Shown: positions 43,924-56,990 of the stretch, one piece after another
Position numbering within the stretch: the first letter of the stretch is position 1
How the letters are laid out: the number at the start of each line of letters is the position of its first letter
Assembly: GCF_000003815.2 (NCBI RefSeq)
Contig: NC_049992.1
Location: 3,395,703-3,459,702, forward strand
DNA from: Branchiostoma floridae
Lineage: Eukaryota; Chordata; Leptocardii; Amphioxiformes; Branchiostomatidae
Direction: 5' to 3'
DNA: 64,000 bases
Translations under genes and position numbers: made by a program
The notes under the pieces: model-generated
The model's database searches: none
Seen by the model: only the letters and a program-made list of their open reading frames with translations
What the model was told of the DNA's origin: nothing

Positions 43924-46339
43924 GTAAGTACCGCTCCAGACATTCCTGCATTCACCACACCTCTTAAACGGTGGCATTTACGCCTGCATTTACATCTACA
44001 AGCAGATGTTGGAAAGTCATTTTCTTGTAGCGCTGTTTTTCTAACACTTTCGGTGTCAGACAAACAACGCCAGATAATTCCACCCTACATCTGCTTGGAG
44101 AAACGCTTGAACGCCAAAGCTAACCAAGTCCTGACGGCAGTTCCCTGCTTGTGAAGCCTGTGTTTGACGCTACGCTACGCTATCTGCAGTAGTGCCACCT
44201 GAAGCGCGACGTGTCCTGTCCTGTCCAGACGACATATGTGGTCCCGTCTGTCCGTCCTTACATAGCCTAGAGCCCAGGCTGTCCGTAGGGTCTGCACAGG
44301 CCAGATCCTTGGCTCCAGGGCCAACATGCATTCATCATAATTTGTATGCCACAATCTGCTTGAGTTAGACCTTAAGACACTTCATTTGGGGCATGTTAGC
44401 CAGGAGCCCATAAGCTGGCTAATGTAGGCATAGAAACAGTTTGACATCCAGGCTTGTCGCTAGATCCTGTAGGTGCCAACTCCTCTAGCCTAGACACCAG
44501 ACTCCAGCCCGATCTCAGTAATTTCTGTCGTATCAGGGACTATTACAAACCAGGGGGCTTGCTACATTTTAATTGGGGTAATGTTGACCCTAGAGCTTTG
44601 GAGTTGGACTGTCAGGCCCTAGAAACAGTCTGGCATCCAGGCTAGTCGCTCCACTGTAGGTCCCCTCTCCTCCGGACCGGGGTCCGTGTCTTGGGTCGGG
44701 TTTCCCGGCCAAGATGTCTTGCTGCGAGTCGTGCACTTTTGACCCACTGACGGAGGGAAACAAAAGCCACTCTCACAAAACCGGGTCAGTGTTTGCTCCG
44801 TGTCTGCTTCTGGGTCAAGACGTCCCGGGAGCTTGGTCTTTATCCTTCTAAGAAAGTCTGTTTCTTGAAGACATTACTGTCCTAGTCGTTCGTTTCTTGC
44901 CAGGGTGCTGCAATTCATTAGGGCCTTTAGGGAAGTTTAATGTTACGCTGAGATGTCAGAAATACTGGGAGGAAACTAGGTCGTCTGTCGCAGGTCACAG
45001 GGTTTGGAGTCTTTGGACTACTAATAGTAGTACTATAGTACTAACGCTAAATTTACAATCGCTTCTTCTTCATCTTTCGTTTTGAGGCTACAAACTTCAA
45101 CTTGCTGAAGACTTTTGTAGCCTATATACTCATTTTTCACTTGAGTAAAGTGAGGAAAGTCGTGTAAAGTGCTTTCCCTTTGTGCAGCTTGTATTTCAAA
45201 GCCTCCTTACTATTCTTATCCATGTTCAAAGTCTTGCTTTTACATTTGCATTTTCAATAAGGAAACATGTGCATGGAGAAACAGTAGATGCATACATATG
45301 GAATTTCGGCTTGTTAGCGCCACACCAGGCAATCTCTTATCACTTCACACCCTGGGGCATCCCTATCGCAGCGGTGACCGAGATTTTGAATGGAAATTGA
45401 CATTCATAAGAACTTGATCCCCCGTCCTAGCTACTGGAAATTCTTGGCTTTGTCAACTCAAAGAAGTTGATAGTAAATCTTGAAAAATACACTTACATGG
45501 ACAGTAAAATCCTGACCTTGCCACCCCCTCGATAGTCTTGTACTTCTTGATAGCCTTGATGCCTGTACGTTGTAGAATCTTGGACAACAAGGCTAGCGGA
45601 AGGCCAGTCAACAGCTTACATATATCATACTCCTTGAGCAGATGCCAAAAGTTGGTACGGTAAATCGCAACTTTTTGTGGCTGCTTTGTTAAGTTTTATG
45701 GTTTGTCTGTGACAGAAAAGAAAGCAGAAGAACGACTTTACAAACATAACTTTTGCTTTGTCAGATCTTTTGTTACGGCTAGGGTAGCCAGGGAGCGACC
45801 ATTTTTGCTGTAGGACGGAGGACCTAAGATATTGTGTCTCGCTGACAGCCTAGCCATGTCGTTTTTCTGTCGTTTTTAGATTCTTGTCATTTAGTTGTTT
45901 GCTGTCTCCAACGCTGTAACGCTTTACGAGTCAAATTTTTTATTTTACTGTCTCGTAAGAGTAACGTACCGTTTTACGGAAACGTGTGTGTCTTGGGAGG
46001 GGCTTAGATTGCCTTGGCATGGACTACAGAGCATATATATTTTCTTCTAACAATAGTTCGCGTCTATATATTCGAACAAATGATACTGTGCCACAAATAA
46101 ATGCAGCGTTTTAGATGACCAGCCTCTCATACGTACCACAGGACCAGCCGTGATATACTAGTATGTGGTTCTCTTTCGCCAGTACTAGCAGTAGATAAAG
46201 CTGCATCGCATCAGTTTTACGAGCTGCTAAGTTGCAACTGTGCTGAAAACGTCATCTTAGATTTGTCTCCCTTCAAGAAGTCGAGTAAGACCTCTTGTAC
46301 AACCTTTGCTTGTCTGTAGAGCAACGCAGACCGGTAGAA
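43924..46339. other. Putative first intron, 5' part
   Basis: Sequence after the signal-peptide exon. Apart from the element at 44,486-44,646 I see no supported exon or other feature; short open frames here lack splice context. Confidence 0.35.
44486..44646. mobile_element. TAGCCTGG-family element
   Basis: Ends TAGCCTAGACACCAGACT and AGTCTGGCATCCAGGCTA. The right end and its flank (GTCGCT..TGTAGGT) are also duplicated just upstream near 44,435-44,480. Confidence 0.55.
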
Positions 46340-46528
46340 TGAAGATCAGTGCCGGGCTATTATAGAAATGTAATTAAAAATATGTAAAATGTGAAATATG
46401 CACAAAGGATGCCCACGACTGTTCTCTTTACGTCTTGTGTAGTTTGGTGTGTCATTTTGTAGCATAATTTTCGTTTCCGAAAGCTGCCTGACCGGGCCTC
46501 GGTTTGGAAATGTGACGTAGGCCTAATC
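46340..46528. mobile_element. MITE, GGTCACATTTCC family, degenerate copy
   Basis: The interior (CCCACGACTGTTCTCTTTAC, then GTGTAGTTTGGTGT) matches the copy at 36.1 kb, and the right end is GGTTTGGAAATGTGACGTAG. The left end is decayed. Confidence 0.55.
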
Positions 46529-46849
46529 TCCAGTAGCCTTAGATCAGGCTGGGGTCTGGTAACCAGGCTAAATCTGTAGGGTAGTGTAGTCTGTAGCCTG
46601 ACCGGTGAAGCTCAACACCACAGCTTAGCGACATTTAGTGTGTGGCAGCAGACTCGCACGTAACACTTGTCTGTGTGTACAGCAGCTCAGCCTTTACATA
46701 AACTGAAACAGAGCAGAGCTCGTGCCGGTGTACATCCATCCTCGGAGCGAGAACGTTGTTTTGACACACCGATAAGTTTGCGTCATTATGGGGATGTTTA
46801 GGTCGTCTGTCGGTCGTGTCGTCGGCGGACTGGTCTACGTCACCGCCAT

Positions 46850-47045
46850 TAGGATAGTCTGGAATTCAGACTGTTTCCAACGGGCTAAGCAGAGATATTA
46901 GGCTAGCCTGGAAAACAGACTGTTTCCAACGGGCTAAACAGAGCTATTAAAAGTTAGCCTAGAAGTCAGACTGTTTCCAGGGGCTAAACAGAGCTAGTAA
47001 GCTAGCCTGGAAGACACAGACTGTTTCCAAGGGCCATACAGAGCA
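46850..47045. repeat. About 55-65-base tandem repeat, four copies
   Basis: Units contain AGCCTGGAA..CAGACTGTTTCCA, then GGGCTAAACAGAG. The four copies differ by small indels. Confidence 0.85.
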
Positions 47046-47112
47046 GCTACTCGGCTCCAGGGCTAACATGCCTCTAGGACAATTCCCCGGGTGCCCTGAG
47101 GAACAAGTCATA

Positions 47113-47787
47113 GGCCCGATTTACACTTGTTTCTTGAATCTGTAGTACTAGTACTACACATCGTAGTCTACTACTGTAGTAGACTACAGATTCGCGTCCG
47201 GTTTACACTCACTGACAGAGAGCATAGCGGGACACCTGCTGTTCTTTGATTACGGAGAAACTGTAGTGACTGAATGTGACCTTTGACACTTGGCGGGCGC
47301 GGGAATCTTATATTTGTGAAAAAAGTTTTTTTTTTTCTAATACAAGGCACTCGCAGATGACCCAAATAAAACACGCGTACGTTTCGAATCAATTTTTTGG
47401 TCTTCTTCACTCTTCCTGTTGCGTCAAAAGTGCCAATTTTGACCACCGGACGGATCAAAATGACGGGAGAGGCGGAGGTCATTATGTTCATGTTGCAGTG
47501 TTACCCAGGTTTTCAACCAGACACGCCAAGAACGTATGCAGCGCAGGAGGCGACTGACGCGGTTGGCGTCGGTCAGCTGTAGTCTACTACAGTTTCTGTT
47601 AACACCCTGTTCGAATTCTCATAGAACGTCCGCTGAACTGTAGTACTACAGCCTCGGAGGGTGTAGTAGACTACAGTAGTAGACTACACTTCATTTCTGT
47701 TTACACCCAGAAAAAATCTGTAGGCTACTACAGTAGTAGACTACGATCTGTAGTACTACAGATAAAACTACAAGTGTAAATCGTGCC
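47113..47787. mobile_element. Large fold-back element with nested GTAGTAGACTAC palindromes
   Basis: Outer inverted ends GGCCCGATTTACACTTGT and its near-complement; each arm contains several TAGTAGACTACA and CTGTAGTACTACAG palindromes plus GTTTACAC words. The centre (47,270-47,560) is not palindromic and has no recognisable protein. Confidence 0.75.
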
Positions 47788-48811
47788 ATATTCTCCCTGG
47801 ATCCGAGGAACTGGTCTGTTTAGACTCTGGGAACAGTTCGGCTTCCGAAAAGAACGAACAGAACAGAACAGATACAGCCTTGACCACTAGTTTCAGTGCT
47901 CGATTCAAGGTTTTTAGGCATCTTTTCATCCAAGAATTATTGTAGACTCAAAGTCGCTGTGTGACTGTTACTAGTAACGATGTGAGTACATGTATTTGGT
48001 GAGTCAAACCATTTAAAACATAACAGATATGCACGGTAGACGCGAACCCTTCTGACCCCACCACCAGTAGTAGATAACATGATAAAGATACTGTATTCCA
48101 CGGTTACGGGTGGTGTTCTCAGAAAGCCTTCCCTCCCCTAATGATCAGCCTTTTAGTTTTAGCACATGCTCGTAAACTTGGTACATGTGTTATAGAGTAG
48201 AGTTATAATACGTTAGACTATCACTACAGGTGTACCGTTGCAGGAATGCGATTTTATAGTCCGAATATCCTGATCGCTTTAGTCTGATAGAAGAATTCTT
48301 CAATCAGTGGGCCTTGAAAACACGCAAAACTAAAAAACGTAACGTACCTCCAAATTTTCGAAGTCTACACTGTACATCTTGATAAACGGAAAGTCTCACG
48401 AGACAAGGTCCGGGACCTGCGTGAAACATATGATGTTACAAGGTCAGAGCTTCCTTTCACGGTTATATGTAATCGAATCGAGAATTGCAGTTTTTCCTTT
48501 GATATATAGCCATTTGATAGTTCTGTTATTGATGTCGTTTGGAAGTGATTGATAATGCCGACATCTTAACAGTGTAAGACCTGAAAGACGTTGTAGTTTG
48601 CTTACGTAGCAACGTTCAGGTTATACCGGCGAGTCGTTTGCTTTACATAAAAGTGTTTTATAGTTTGACCTTTGGCAAAGGGAAGGGCCACAAAGTTCAG
48701 GGGTAGTCTTTCTGAAAAAAAGTTTTATCCGTAGCTTTTAAGTTTATTGTGAATTCTTGCCCATAGGGTGAATGATATTAACAGGAGGATGAACTCAATG
48801 ACTAATCTCAA
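47788..48811. other. Intergenic or intronic, nothing supported
   Basis: No repeats, splice-bounded frames or RNA genes that I can support. Confidence 0.35.
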
Positions 48812-48936
48812 TGCAGATCCTACGGTAGCATCAGGTAGTATCGAGTAAAGCCGCCTAGGAGTGTATATATATGCCCGTCTGACTCCTTTTGGCCGGCTTT
48901 ACTGTCTTATGGCGCCGTAGGATCTGCTTGAAGATT
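48812..48936. mobile_element. MITE, AAGCAGATCCTACGG family, copy 2
   Basis: Ends GCAGATCCTACGG and CCGTAGGATCTGC, with GACTCCTTTTGGCCGGCTTT shared with the copy at 17.3 kb. Confidence 0.8.
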
Positions 48937-49587
48937 ATGCAATGACAAGGCTTGATAGGGCATATGTCCAATCTGATTTGGAAGAATAATGTTTCAATTT
49001 CAAACGTAAATATGACGCTAGAGATCGGGCAGGCTACAAATCTAAACTTTGTTGATTTGGAAGTTTGTTTTTGTGTTTGACACTAGAAAGAGAACATTCT
49101 TTATAAGTTGGTACTGCTCGTGTTTTATGTTTGTTACCGGTAAAATCTGTCTGAACATCTGACAATTCAATGTCTGAAATTCGAGTTAAGTCAAGACCAC
49201 CAACCGTCAAGGGGAACGAGCTGCCAGATCGTTTCCACACTTCTATCTCGCCGTGCGGGGTGCTAAGGAAGCATGTGTCTCACTGTGCTGGCAAATCGTT
49301 CTAACCTACATGCGAACAGTCAACACATGTCTGTTGAACTTGGGTAATGGCACCACTCTGCTGGGGGAAAGTGACAACCGATTGTTTTTGTTCTCCGTGA
49401 CATAGTTTTATAAGAGACATAGCTTGATTATGTTTTCTAAAGAACATTTTAACTTGCACGGCTGAATGTATTTTTGACAAAGGCGGCCCAGGGAACCGTC
49501 TGACATATATTTCACCAAACACGGGCAGCACAGATTCACATTTTCTTTGTCCAGTGCATCGCCAAGGTCCGGATCCTGTACATCGCT

Positions 49588-49632
49588 ACATGGTTCTTTG
49601 GCAGTCGGAGTCCCGCTGCCAAAGAGCCATGT
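49588..49632. repeat. 45-base hairpin
   Basis: ACATGGTTCTTTGGCAG and CTGCCAAAGAGCCATGT separated by 11 bases. Confidence 0.75.
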
Positions 49633-50402
49633 GTCAGTATGCCGGGCAGGCTGCAAGAGCTGTTATGACTATTTTTGAGATAGCTAATGTCTAGAATATC
49701 TAGAATCCTGTTTATCGCTTAAACGCCTACACTGAAGACCTCTTCATCAAGTGACAACCGTTGGTCTTGGCCAAACTGGCAGTACTGTGTTTATAACCCC
49801 AGTGTATGTTTCGGAGTAGCTTGTTATTCCACTACGCCACATGGCCTCTCGGGTCTCCCGTGGGAGCGATGCAAGTTCCAAGTACTTAACACTGATATCC
49901 CTGCCCGCGGGCTGAGTTGGGTTAAGTTTAATAACAAGGTGAAATCTGTTAGTCCAACTGGCAGCCTCGCTGGACACCCGACTCCGGCCTGGAAGATAGC
50001 CCGCATCAGGTTTTGTGGGTCATGATTCTCTAGTGCGGTAGAACAAGATTGAAGGTAGCCTGGTCTAGGTGTATAACCAACATCCTTAAGCTGGCCACAC
50101 TTTAGATCACACCATAGCCCGTCTTGCATTTTGTAGTGGTACACAGTACACACAATACTTGGGGGCATCCGCATCAGACAAGTCCAGACAAGTATTTCTG
50201 TCTCCCCATGTCTTCCCTACATCTGCCAAGACCGTCCCAGCTGATGCTCTCCTGTGGTGCCCCTCGTGGCTCGCACCGGTGTGCCATGACTGTCGCCTGT
50301 CGTGCAGGGTCTGTCCTGCTGCGGGTCGGGTCCTAAAGACGTGTCACCTGTCGGGTATCGCTGTGTCACAGTCTGTAGTCATGTTCACCCAAGCCTGCCC
50401 GA

Positions 50403-50420
50403 GGGGGGGGGGGGGGGGGG
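50403..50420. repeat. 18-base G run
   Basis: Uninterrupted poly-G; length may be affected by sequencing. Confidence 0.9.
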
Positions 50421-50990
50421 TCCCTGCTTCAGGTGTTATACCTGTGGAGTATAGTAGAGTATGCTAGTTGTTGGTTCGGCCATATAGGAATTCTAGTTCA
50501 AGTTTTGGCCGCTAATCATTTAGAGTCTGCTCACAGTCATCAGAGCTCTCTAGTCGTAGATAGAGCATTTTGTGCTGCCGCATACGATTGCCCAACCTCC
50601 CATTGAAGATGTTACTCTGCGTGCTCTCACTACAGTCTCCAGTAGGCCATTGTACCACTCTAATGCTAAAGACGTGAGCTCTTTTGTTTCTAATGTGGCA
50701 TGTATTTTTCTCGGAGTACAGTAACAGACAGACGGACAGACAGACAGACGCAAGGCAGACGTTACGGGTCTGTTGACAGACCGTTTTGAGCTTCTCAAGA
50801 ATAAATAAAGGTTGAAACAAACAGGACTTGGACACCCCGGAGTTTGTTTGGGAACCAAATCCATCATCTTGTCAGGATCTCAGAAAGAAAACTCTCCAGC
50901 CGTAATGAGAGTCTGTCAATCAACGCGAACCCCCACAGCCTGCAACAGTGTTCTGCCAAATCAGCATTTTTCACAGAACACGAGTACGGC

Positions 50991-51192
50991 CTACGTCACA
51001 TTTCCTACCCGGGGCCTGGCCGGGCTGTTTGTGGAGACGAAAAATCAAAGTTTACGCCAATAAATATGCACAAGGCATGCCGTTGAATTATTTTTGGTAC
51101 GTTTTGTGTTCTTGTTATCTTTTATATCGCACTTTTTGCTCCCCAAAGCCAAAGGTGCCCAGTCGGGCCCCTTTGTGGAAATGTGACGTTAG
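50991..51192. mobile_element. MITE, GGTCACATTTCC family, copy 3
   Basis: Left end CTACGTCACATTTCCTACCC, right end TTTGTGGAAATGTGACGTTAG, GC-rich ends and AT-rich centre as in the other members. Confidence 0.75.
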
Positions 51193-52146
51193 CTTGACGG
51201 AGTAACTCATGGATTTGCAAACCTAGGCTTTTCATTGCTGTAGGTATGAAGCTCCTCTCATAGTCATAACTTTCTGAGGAACGCGACGCATCACAAAGTA
51301 ACCTCTCTCCTGTGTTGCGACAGATCCCCTGTTTCAACCTCCTTGGACAGATCAAAGATGTTTCTTCCTTGCATTGTCAATGGTGGGGTCTACCCGCAAG
51401 GACGAAAACAGCTGCTTTGTGCCTTGTGCCTTTTTTGTGTGGGTCAACGAAGGCCAGTCAATGTTAACGAGCGAAACGTTATCTTAAATACTAATGTTAG
51501 TGGGCACACCGGTCAGATGTGACGATAGTAAATGCCATCTTGACGATGAGATTAAAACATCACATGTTCAATATCGAATAAAAAGAGACATAGATGAAAA
51601 AATGCTGGTGATAGGCGGTTGCATCGGTCCAAACTTGTGTAATTCACGATGTGATGATTGATGCGGAGTTATTTATGCAGAGGCTACACAAATAAACCGG
51701 TCATTACCTCCCTGACGGTCACACGACACGCAGGAGGAAAACCACCGGGCTGTTTACGCCGAAACGTTCGGGGGAGCTGCGGGGGTCCCCCGAGACTGAC
51801 ACGGACACTGTCCCTTAAACTAGACCACACCAGGTATCGGTGACGCCCCCTGAACATCAGGCCATCCCACAGAAGACAGAGTCCTGTCAGGATGATCTGA
51901 CATCTGTGACCTCAAAGATCAGACAGTCAAGACTATTGTTGGTGTCTTGGACAACACCGGCACCTAATTATCACTAATGACGAAGCTATCGCAACAGTTA
52001 ATAATAATCTCTCGCCTGCAAGCTAATTAGTTGTAATTAGGTGATGAAGATGTGATAGTCCGATAAACAGTGGTGTGAAGACAAGGCGCTTTTTTATCAG
52101 AAGCCCAGGATTTGTAGGGGTTAACGTCTTGTAAGGGAGCTGTAAT

Positions 52147-52445
52147 GAAGCCCACCTGTTCCCCTCCCCGCGCTAGGCAGGGTCGTCACGGGTTAGCTAC
52201 CGGCGCAACGTGCTGATGTCTCTTCTCTGATCCACGCGCACAGACGAGCAGCTTTCAAACACACACACACACACATACACACGGACACACACACACACAC
52301 ACACATTGTGACACACACACACACACACAGCGACACACACGCCTGTTTCCCTCCCCGCGCTAGGCAGGGTCGTCACGGGTTAGCTACTGGTGCAACGTGC
52401 TGATGTCTCTTCTCTGGCTCTGCTGTGATCTACATATACAGACAA
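52147..52445. repeat. Direct repeat around a (CA)n tract
   Basis: A block of about 100 bases (CCTCCCCGCGCTAGGCAGGG to GATGTCTCTTCTCTG) occurs at 52,165 and again at 52,350, separated by interrupted (CA)n. Confidence 0.9.
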
Positions 52446-52517
52446 GCACTGACTAGATGATCATTGTTCATTACAGCATCGAGATTTTTTCTGAAGCTCT
52501 AGCAGACATTCGGAGAC

Positions 52518-52578
52518 TATCTGGTGTGTCACGCCGAAGGGCGGTTATACCGGCTATATTATAGATACAGATACAGAA
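52518..52578 (+). mobile_element. SINE 3' fragment with GATACA tail
   Basis: CTGGTGTGTCACGCCGAAGG and GGTTATACCGGCTAT, then ATAGATACAGATACAGA. Confidence 0.6.
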
Positions 52579-54206
52579 TCTGGTGATTTGTAGGTAATGC
52601 TTTCAGGGAGGAATGGCGTGAAACGAAACTCAATCAATTAATAGTATTTAATCTCTCTCGTTCTCTCTCTGTATTTAAGTGAGAGATAGATGGGAGGGGG
52701 GGGGGTACGTCAATCAATCAAGCTTTTGATTCATCGATCAATTCCACAATCATCCATATTAAGACGTAGTCAGATGGTATTCATATCTATATATGATATT
52801 TTGGGTCCAGGCCCCTGCACTTCCTACCTTCGGCATTGTACCAGATTCTGCCTTGGTAGTTGATGTGTTTTTGCCAGAAAGGCCTGAAGTCGGTAGTCTC
52901 ACGGTTGGCTTCTCTCCTCAGGAATCCACAATGCGTGAGAATATTTAATGAAAGCATAAGAAAATCGACAGAAACGCTTGCCAGGCATCATATGAAGATT
53001 TATAGCTCTGATTCTGACCCTTTCAGGCTCTGCCATACAGGGATGTTATGATTATGGTTCTTGAGTCCGATTCATGTCGTTATATGGTTTCAAAATACAG
53101 AATGGTGCGAATGCACGTGCATTTCTCGTGGAATGTATTACAATCTTGGAATTGTTTGGCTGAACACCACACATAGAAACAATAACATCGTTGTGGAATG
53201 TCCGGCTGTAAAGAGCAGCCTCATATTGTCTGCCGTGTTGTGTGAGTCTGCCATTTGTTCTGCAGTGCGATTTGAGATTGTCCTGGTGGAAATTTCCACA
53301 CCGCTTGTTTAAGCTGTTGACTTTGAGACGACAAACGTTGCGATGGCAAACCGATAACACAGACACTGAGACAGATCCCACCGATTACTGTCATCTTCCC
53401 TTTCCCAATGAAGCTTTCTTCGTCTGAACTGCTAGACCTGGGACTAGTGTCAAATAAACACCAGGGTATATGGGTGAAACTTTCAGTCTTTTCCCTTTTG
53501 ACGAGTCTTGTTGTGAAGACAGATTGCATGCCTCTACTCGTGTCGGTATTCAGGCTGAGCTGAGAGATGTGGCGCATTGCCAACCGTGCACGGTTTGTAC
53601 AGGGCAGATGTAGCCGGCCAAACTTTAATCAGCCGTTGTTCTGTGTGCCAACTCTTGATTCAAACTGTGATGAATAGCGAACGTCACATTACAACGAACA
53701 GCAGGGAACAAAATCAAGGTGGCACGACTTTTAAGATCATGTTCATGTCTTAATTGTTGTTCGGGCTCACAACTTATATCACAAATGAGATTCACACCAG
53801 TTTTGATTTGGCCATTACTCAAGTGTTTAGAAGCTGTTATGACAGTAATAAGAGACACTGCCTGATAACAGGTTGCCACTAGTAGAGAAACCACCACACA
53901 GCAATGGATTGTTTTTTTCGTCGATCTTGTCAATTTTTGAGTACACATTCCCCTGGAAGTTTCGCTAAATCGCTTATGCAAGACTACCTGAAGCTTCACA
54001 CTTTGGAGGCTACTGAACGATCCACTCCCATAGAATTAAGGATTTGTGGTCAAAGAAACACAAGCACAACTGATCTGCTTACTGAAACACAAGCACAACT
54101 GATCTGCTGACTGCGGCCCAAAAGTTGAAGCATCAATTGGCAGATCTAGAGCCGGTATCTACTTTCTGTCCCAGCCGTCCGGGTCATGAAATGATCCCAA
54201 CATTTA
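52579..54206. other. Intergenic or intronic, nothing supported
   Basis: Several open frames of about 100-125 codons overlap on opposite strands at 53,050-54,000 without splice context or recognisable domains. A short duplicated AACACAAGCACAACTGATCT occurs near 54,060-54,100. Confidence 0.35.
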
Positions 54207-54485
54207 TAGCCTGGATACCAGACCCCTTGCGCCAGATTATAACTCCTTCACAAGTCCGGTATAGAGTTGGCACCCGACTCTATTCAGTATTCTATTGGCA
54301 CCTGATCGCTCTTGGCACCCGGTCTCTAATACATGTATCTATTGTACTGCGTGAGATAATAAGGGGGCCGTAAACGTGTGTTTTATGTGGTGGCGGCTGA
54401 TTCGCTTCCCCGGCTGGACGAAGGGATCCGGATTTCTCTCCCTACTCTATATCGACCATAGCACAGTAGTCTGGTACCCAGGCTA
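54207..54485. mobile_element. TAGCCTGG-family element, 279 bp
   Basis: Ends TAGCCTGGATACCAGAC and GTCTGGTACCCAGGCTA; internal repeated TTGGCACCCG/GGCACCTGATCG words. Confidence 0.75.
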
Positions 54486-55115
54486 AACATTTCATCACAA
54501 CAAAGTCGATACTAATGACAGCTTGATGAAAAGTCATGTCAAGAGCTTATGTTATGTTGCTCCTGTCTGTTTGCTACGAGTTATGATCGGTTATGTCCGA
54601 TTTTGGAAGGCCAAGATTTGCATTATGGCGTAATATGCTGACTTGAACTTGAAGTAGTCATCAATGACTTCTCAAGGTCCCCAAGGTCCCAAACCTTGAG
54701 CTTCTCGTAAGTTCTGTTTGATAAAAAGCCATTATGTTGGACGTGGTACAAGTTAGTGATAATTGTCTCCTCGTGTCTGATCGGGAAGGGTTATCGCCAG
54801 GCAGTTATTTATAGTTAGGAGTCTTCTGACGCGGCAATGGTAAACGGTAACATCACCTGACCTATATTTGATACGGGGATGATTTGTACCGTGTCATGAC
54901 ATAGTTCCCAGACCTAGCTGTAAGTAGAGGTTTAGGTGTCATCTACACGGTAACAGAGTATGTTACTTAGTGCAAAGATCGCAGGAATACCACATCCAAG
55001 TTAACCTTAACTCAAATGTATTCTAATCCTCTTTCTTCGGAGCGGATCAGAAATGATATCAGAAATCGGATGCATAGATCTATGACTACTAAGTGACCCT
55101 ATGCTAAGTCAACAC

Positions 55116-55146
55116 AAGGAGGTTATCTCTATGTAACCTCCTTGGC
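55116..55146. repeat. Short AAGGAGGTTA hairpin
   Basis: AAGGAGGTTA and TAACCTCCTT facing each other with an 8-9-base loop. Confidence 0.65.
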
Positions 55147-55694
55147 CAACGTAATTGCAATCGACATTGAAAAGCAGTCAGGTCAGTAGCTATGGAACAC
55201 GGCTTTACGTAACACTTAGATGTTTGTGCCCTATTCTGTGGATTGTTAAAGGTCGACTTTAGAAATATGGAGTGATCATTGTTTCGGTGTTTCCTTGTGC
55301 CGACATTTGTCCATCATCTGTCAGGTATTTTGAAGAGAGCATTCTAACCTGTTTACCAGACAGCCGGGTTGGGACATTCCTTCTCCGTGAGAACCGGACC
55401 ATGTGGCCTGGGGAGATCTGGTAATGGTTGTTTTGTCTTCCTCGGATTTGGGGATTTTTGTCGTCTGCTGAACTTCACCTTGAAGAGATCACGCCACAGT
55501 GCACATGTAGACACTCTCTCCGGGAACACGCACAGGTTCAAGTTCATTCACCTCCCAGCTGGCTACGTAATTGGGTCACCACCAGCTTGCTACAGAGTTA
55601 CAGTTTGCGTCTGCATAAGATGTTGCAAACCTCCCCGTTGCGTTTGGCAGTTTGCTGTTACTTTGACGGGTTGACGGGTCCTTTGGTGTAATAC

Positions 55695-55775
55695 AACCAG
55701 CTGCTGCCGCGCCTGCGAAGCTGATGTGGTACGCCGAAGTGCGGTTATACCGGCTATAAAGATAAAGATACTTTC
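55695..55775 (+). mobile_element. SINE 3' fragment
   Basis: AACCAGCTGCTGCC, AAGCTGATGTGGTACGCCGA and GGTTATACCGGCTATA with a GATA-rich tail; best matches the 21.4 kb fragment. Confidence 0.6.
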
Positions 55776-56724
55776 TTCAGGAGAAAATGTGTGTTCAGAG
55801 ACCAAGACCTAACTTGTGTTTTATGACGAAGACTATTGCAGTCCAGGATCTATCTGACCACCAGCTTTCTAATCGTGTCACCATTCACTGATACATCTGT
55901 CCATTATTAGCATTTAGCCGCCTTGCCAACATAAGAATGACATGTACATGTACCTGGGTTCTGTATGACACGTACGTGGGGGTGGGTACCTGTTTTTTTC
56001 TTGTTGGACCGGTCTAGAAACCGGACCTAAAAATCAGTGAAGCGGATTTTGGACCGAGTATAAATTGTTCAGATTATATCTACACGACTACAGGGGTTCA
56101 CAAGTTTTGGCACATACCTGGCCACGAAAATAATAAGAGCGAACTAGAGAAAAGTTTATAGCCATTGCTTCCAGATGTCTACAATCAAAGTTATAGAGGT
56201 GGCGTGCATATATGAAGACAGGATTTTAAGTAGGAGTGGATAATTGTAGCGAAATGGACTATTAGTTTCAGTATCGCCCACTCACAGGTTCACACTTACA
56301 ATCAGGTTCAGGTCTGGACCTAGTCTGGTTACCAAACTCCAGCCCATTCTCCAAGTATCTATCCCAACACGAAAGATATTTTTGGGGTTAGCAGCGTGTG
56401 GTATCCAGGCTAGTCTGGACCTGATCCTCTGCACCTAAACCGTACCTGTATTACCTGACTTTTCTGTACCTGTACCCACCCCTAGCCCTACACGTAAGAG
56501 TAATAAGACCATACCTTGAGTTAGACCATGCATACCACATTCCAGCCGATACTGACAGAAAACAGCGGGCAACAGTCAGGAGGTTAACTCTGGGTGAGTG
56601 AAATGAGCCACTCCGGCCGCAGGGTGATAATTTGGTTGTGATTAAGCTCAATAATGTTACAGGCCTCACACTGTGAGTCAGACACACAGAATCAGGGAAG
56701 GTGTCAGTGGACGGTAGCAAAACG

Positions 56725-56990
56725 TACAGCCGATTGTAGGGTGATCTCCGTGTAATTACCTCTATGAAAAATGGAGGTATAGTTTCTGGGGTGGGTGTTT
56801 GTATGTCTGTTTCTGGATATTTGTGGTCAGCATAACTCTAGAACCTCTGGATGTATTACAATGATATTTTTGTGTGTGTGTGTAGGTAGGGGTTGAGAAG
56901 ACGAAGGTCAAGGTCGATTTTGGGCCCACCTGGTATTTGACCTTGGTACTGCAGCAGAACTTCAATTTTTGTATCTTTTGACCTGGACAT
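56725..56990 (+). mobile_element. Candidate dispersed repeat starting ATTACCTC
   Basis: Starts with a short inverted pair ATTACCTC..GAGGTAT, then text-like repeat sequence (GTTTGTATGTCTGTTTCTGG, GTGGTCAGCATAACTCTAGA) that I recall from dispersed repeats of invertebrate deuterostomes. Class not assignable here. Confidence 0.35.

Noticed and set aside
43492..43951. Overlapping frames of 116-128 codons around the 43.8 kb exon
   Set aside because: GC-rich, stop-poor promoter-like DNA; only the short frame starting at 43,824 has a signal peptide and a splice donor.
47171..47557. Opposed frames of 93 and 106 codons inside the large fold-back
   Set aside because: They cross the palindromic arms, show no protein similarity I recognise, and have no start or splice context.
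53050..54000. Overlapping frames of 83-124 codons on both strands
   Set aside because: No domain, no consistent splice borders, and both strands equally open; treated as chance.
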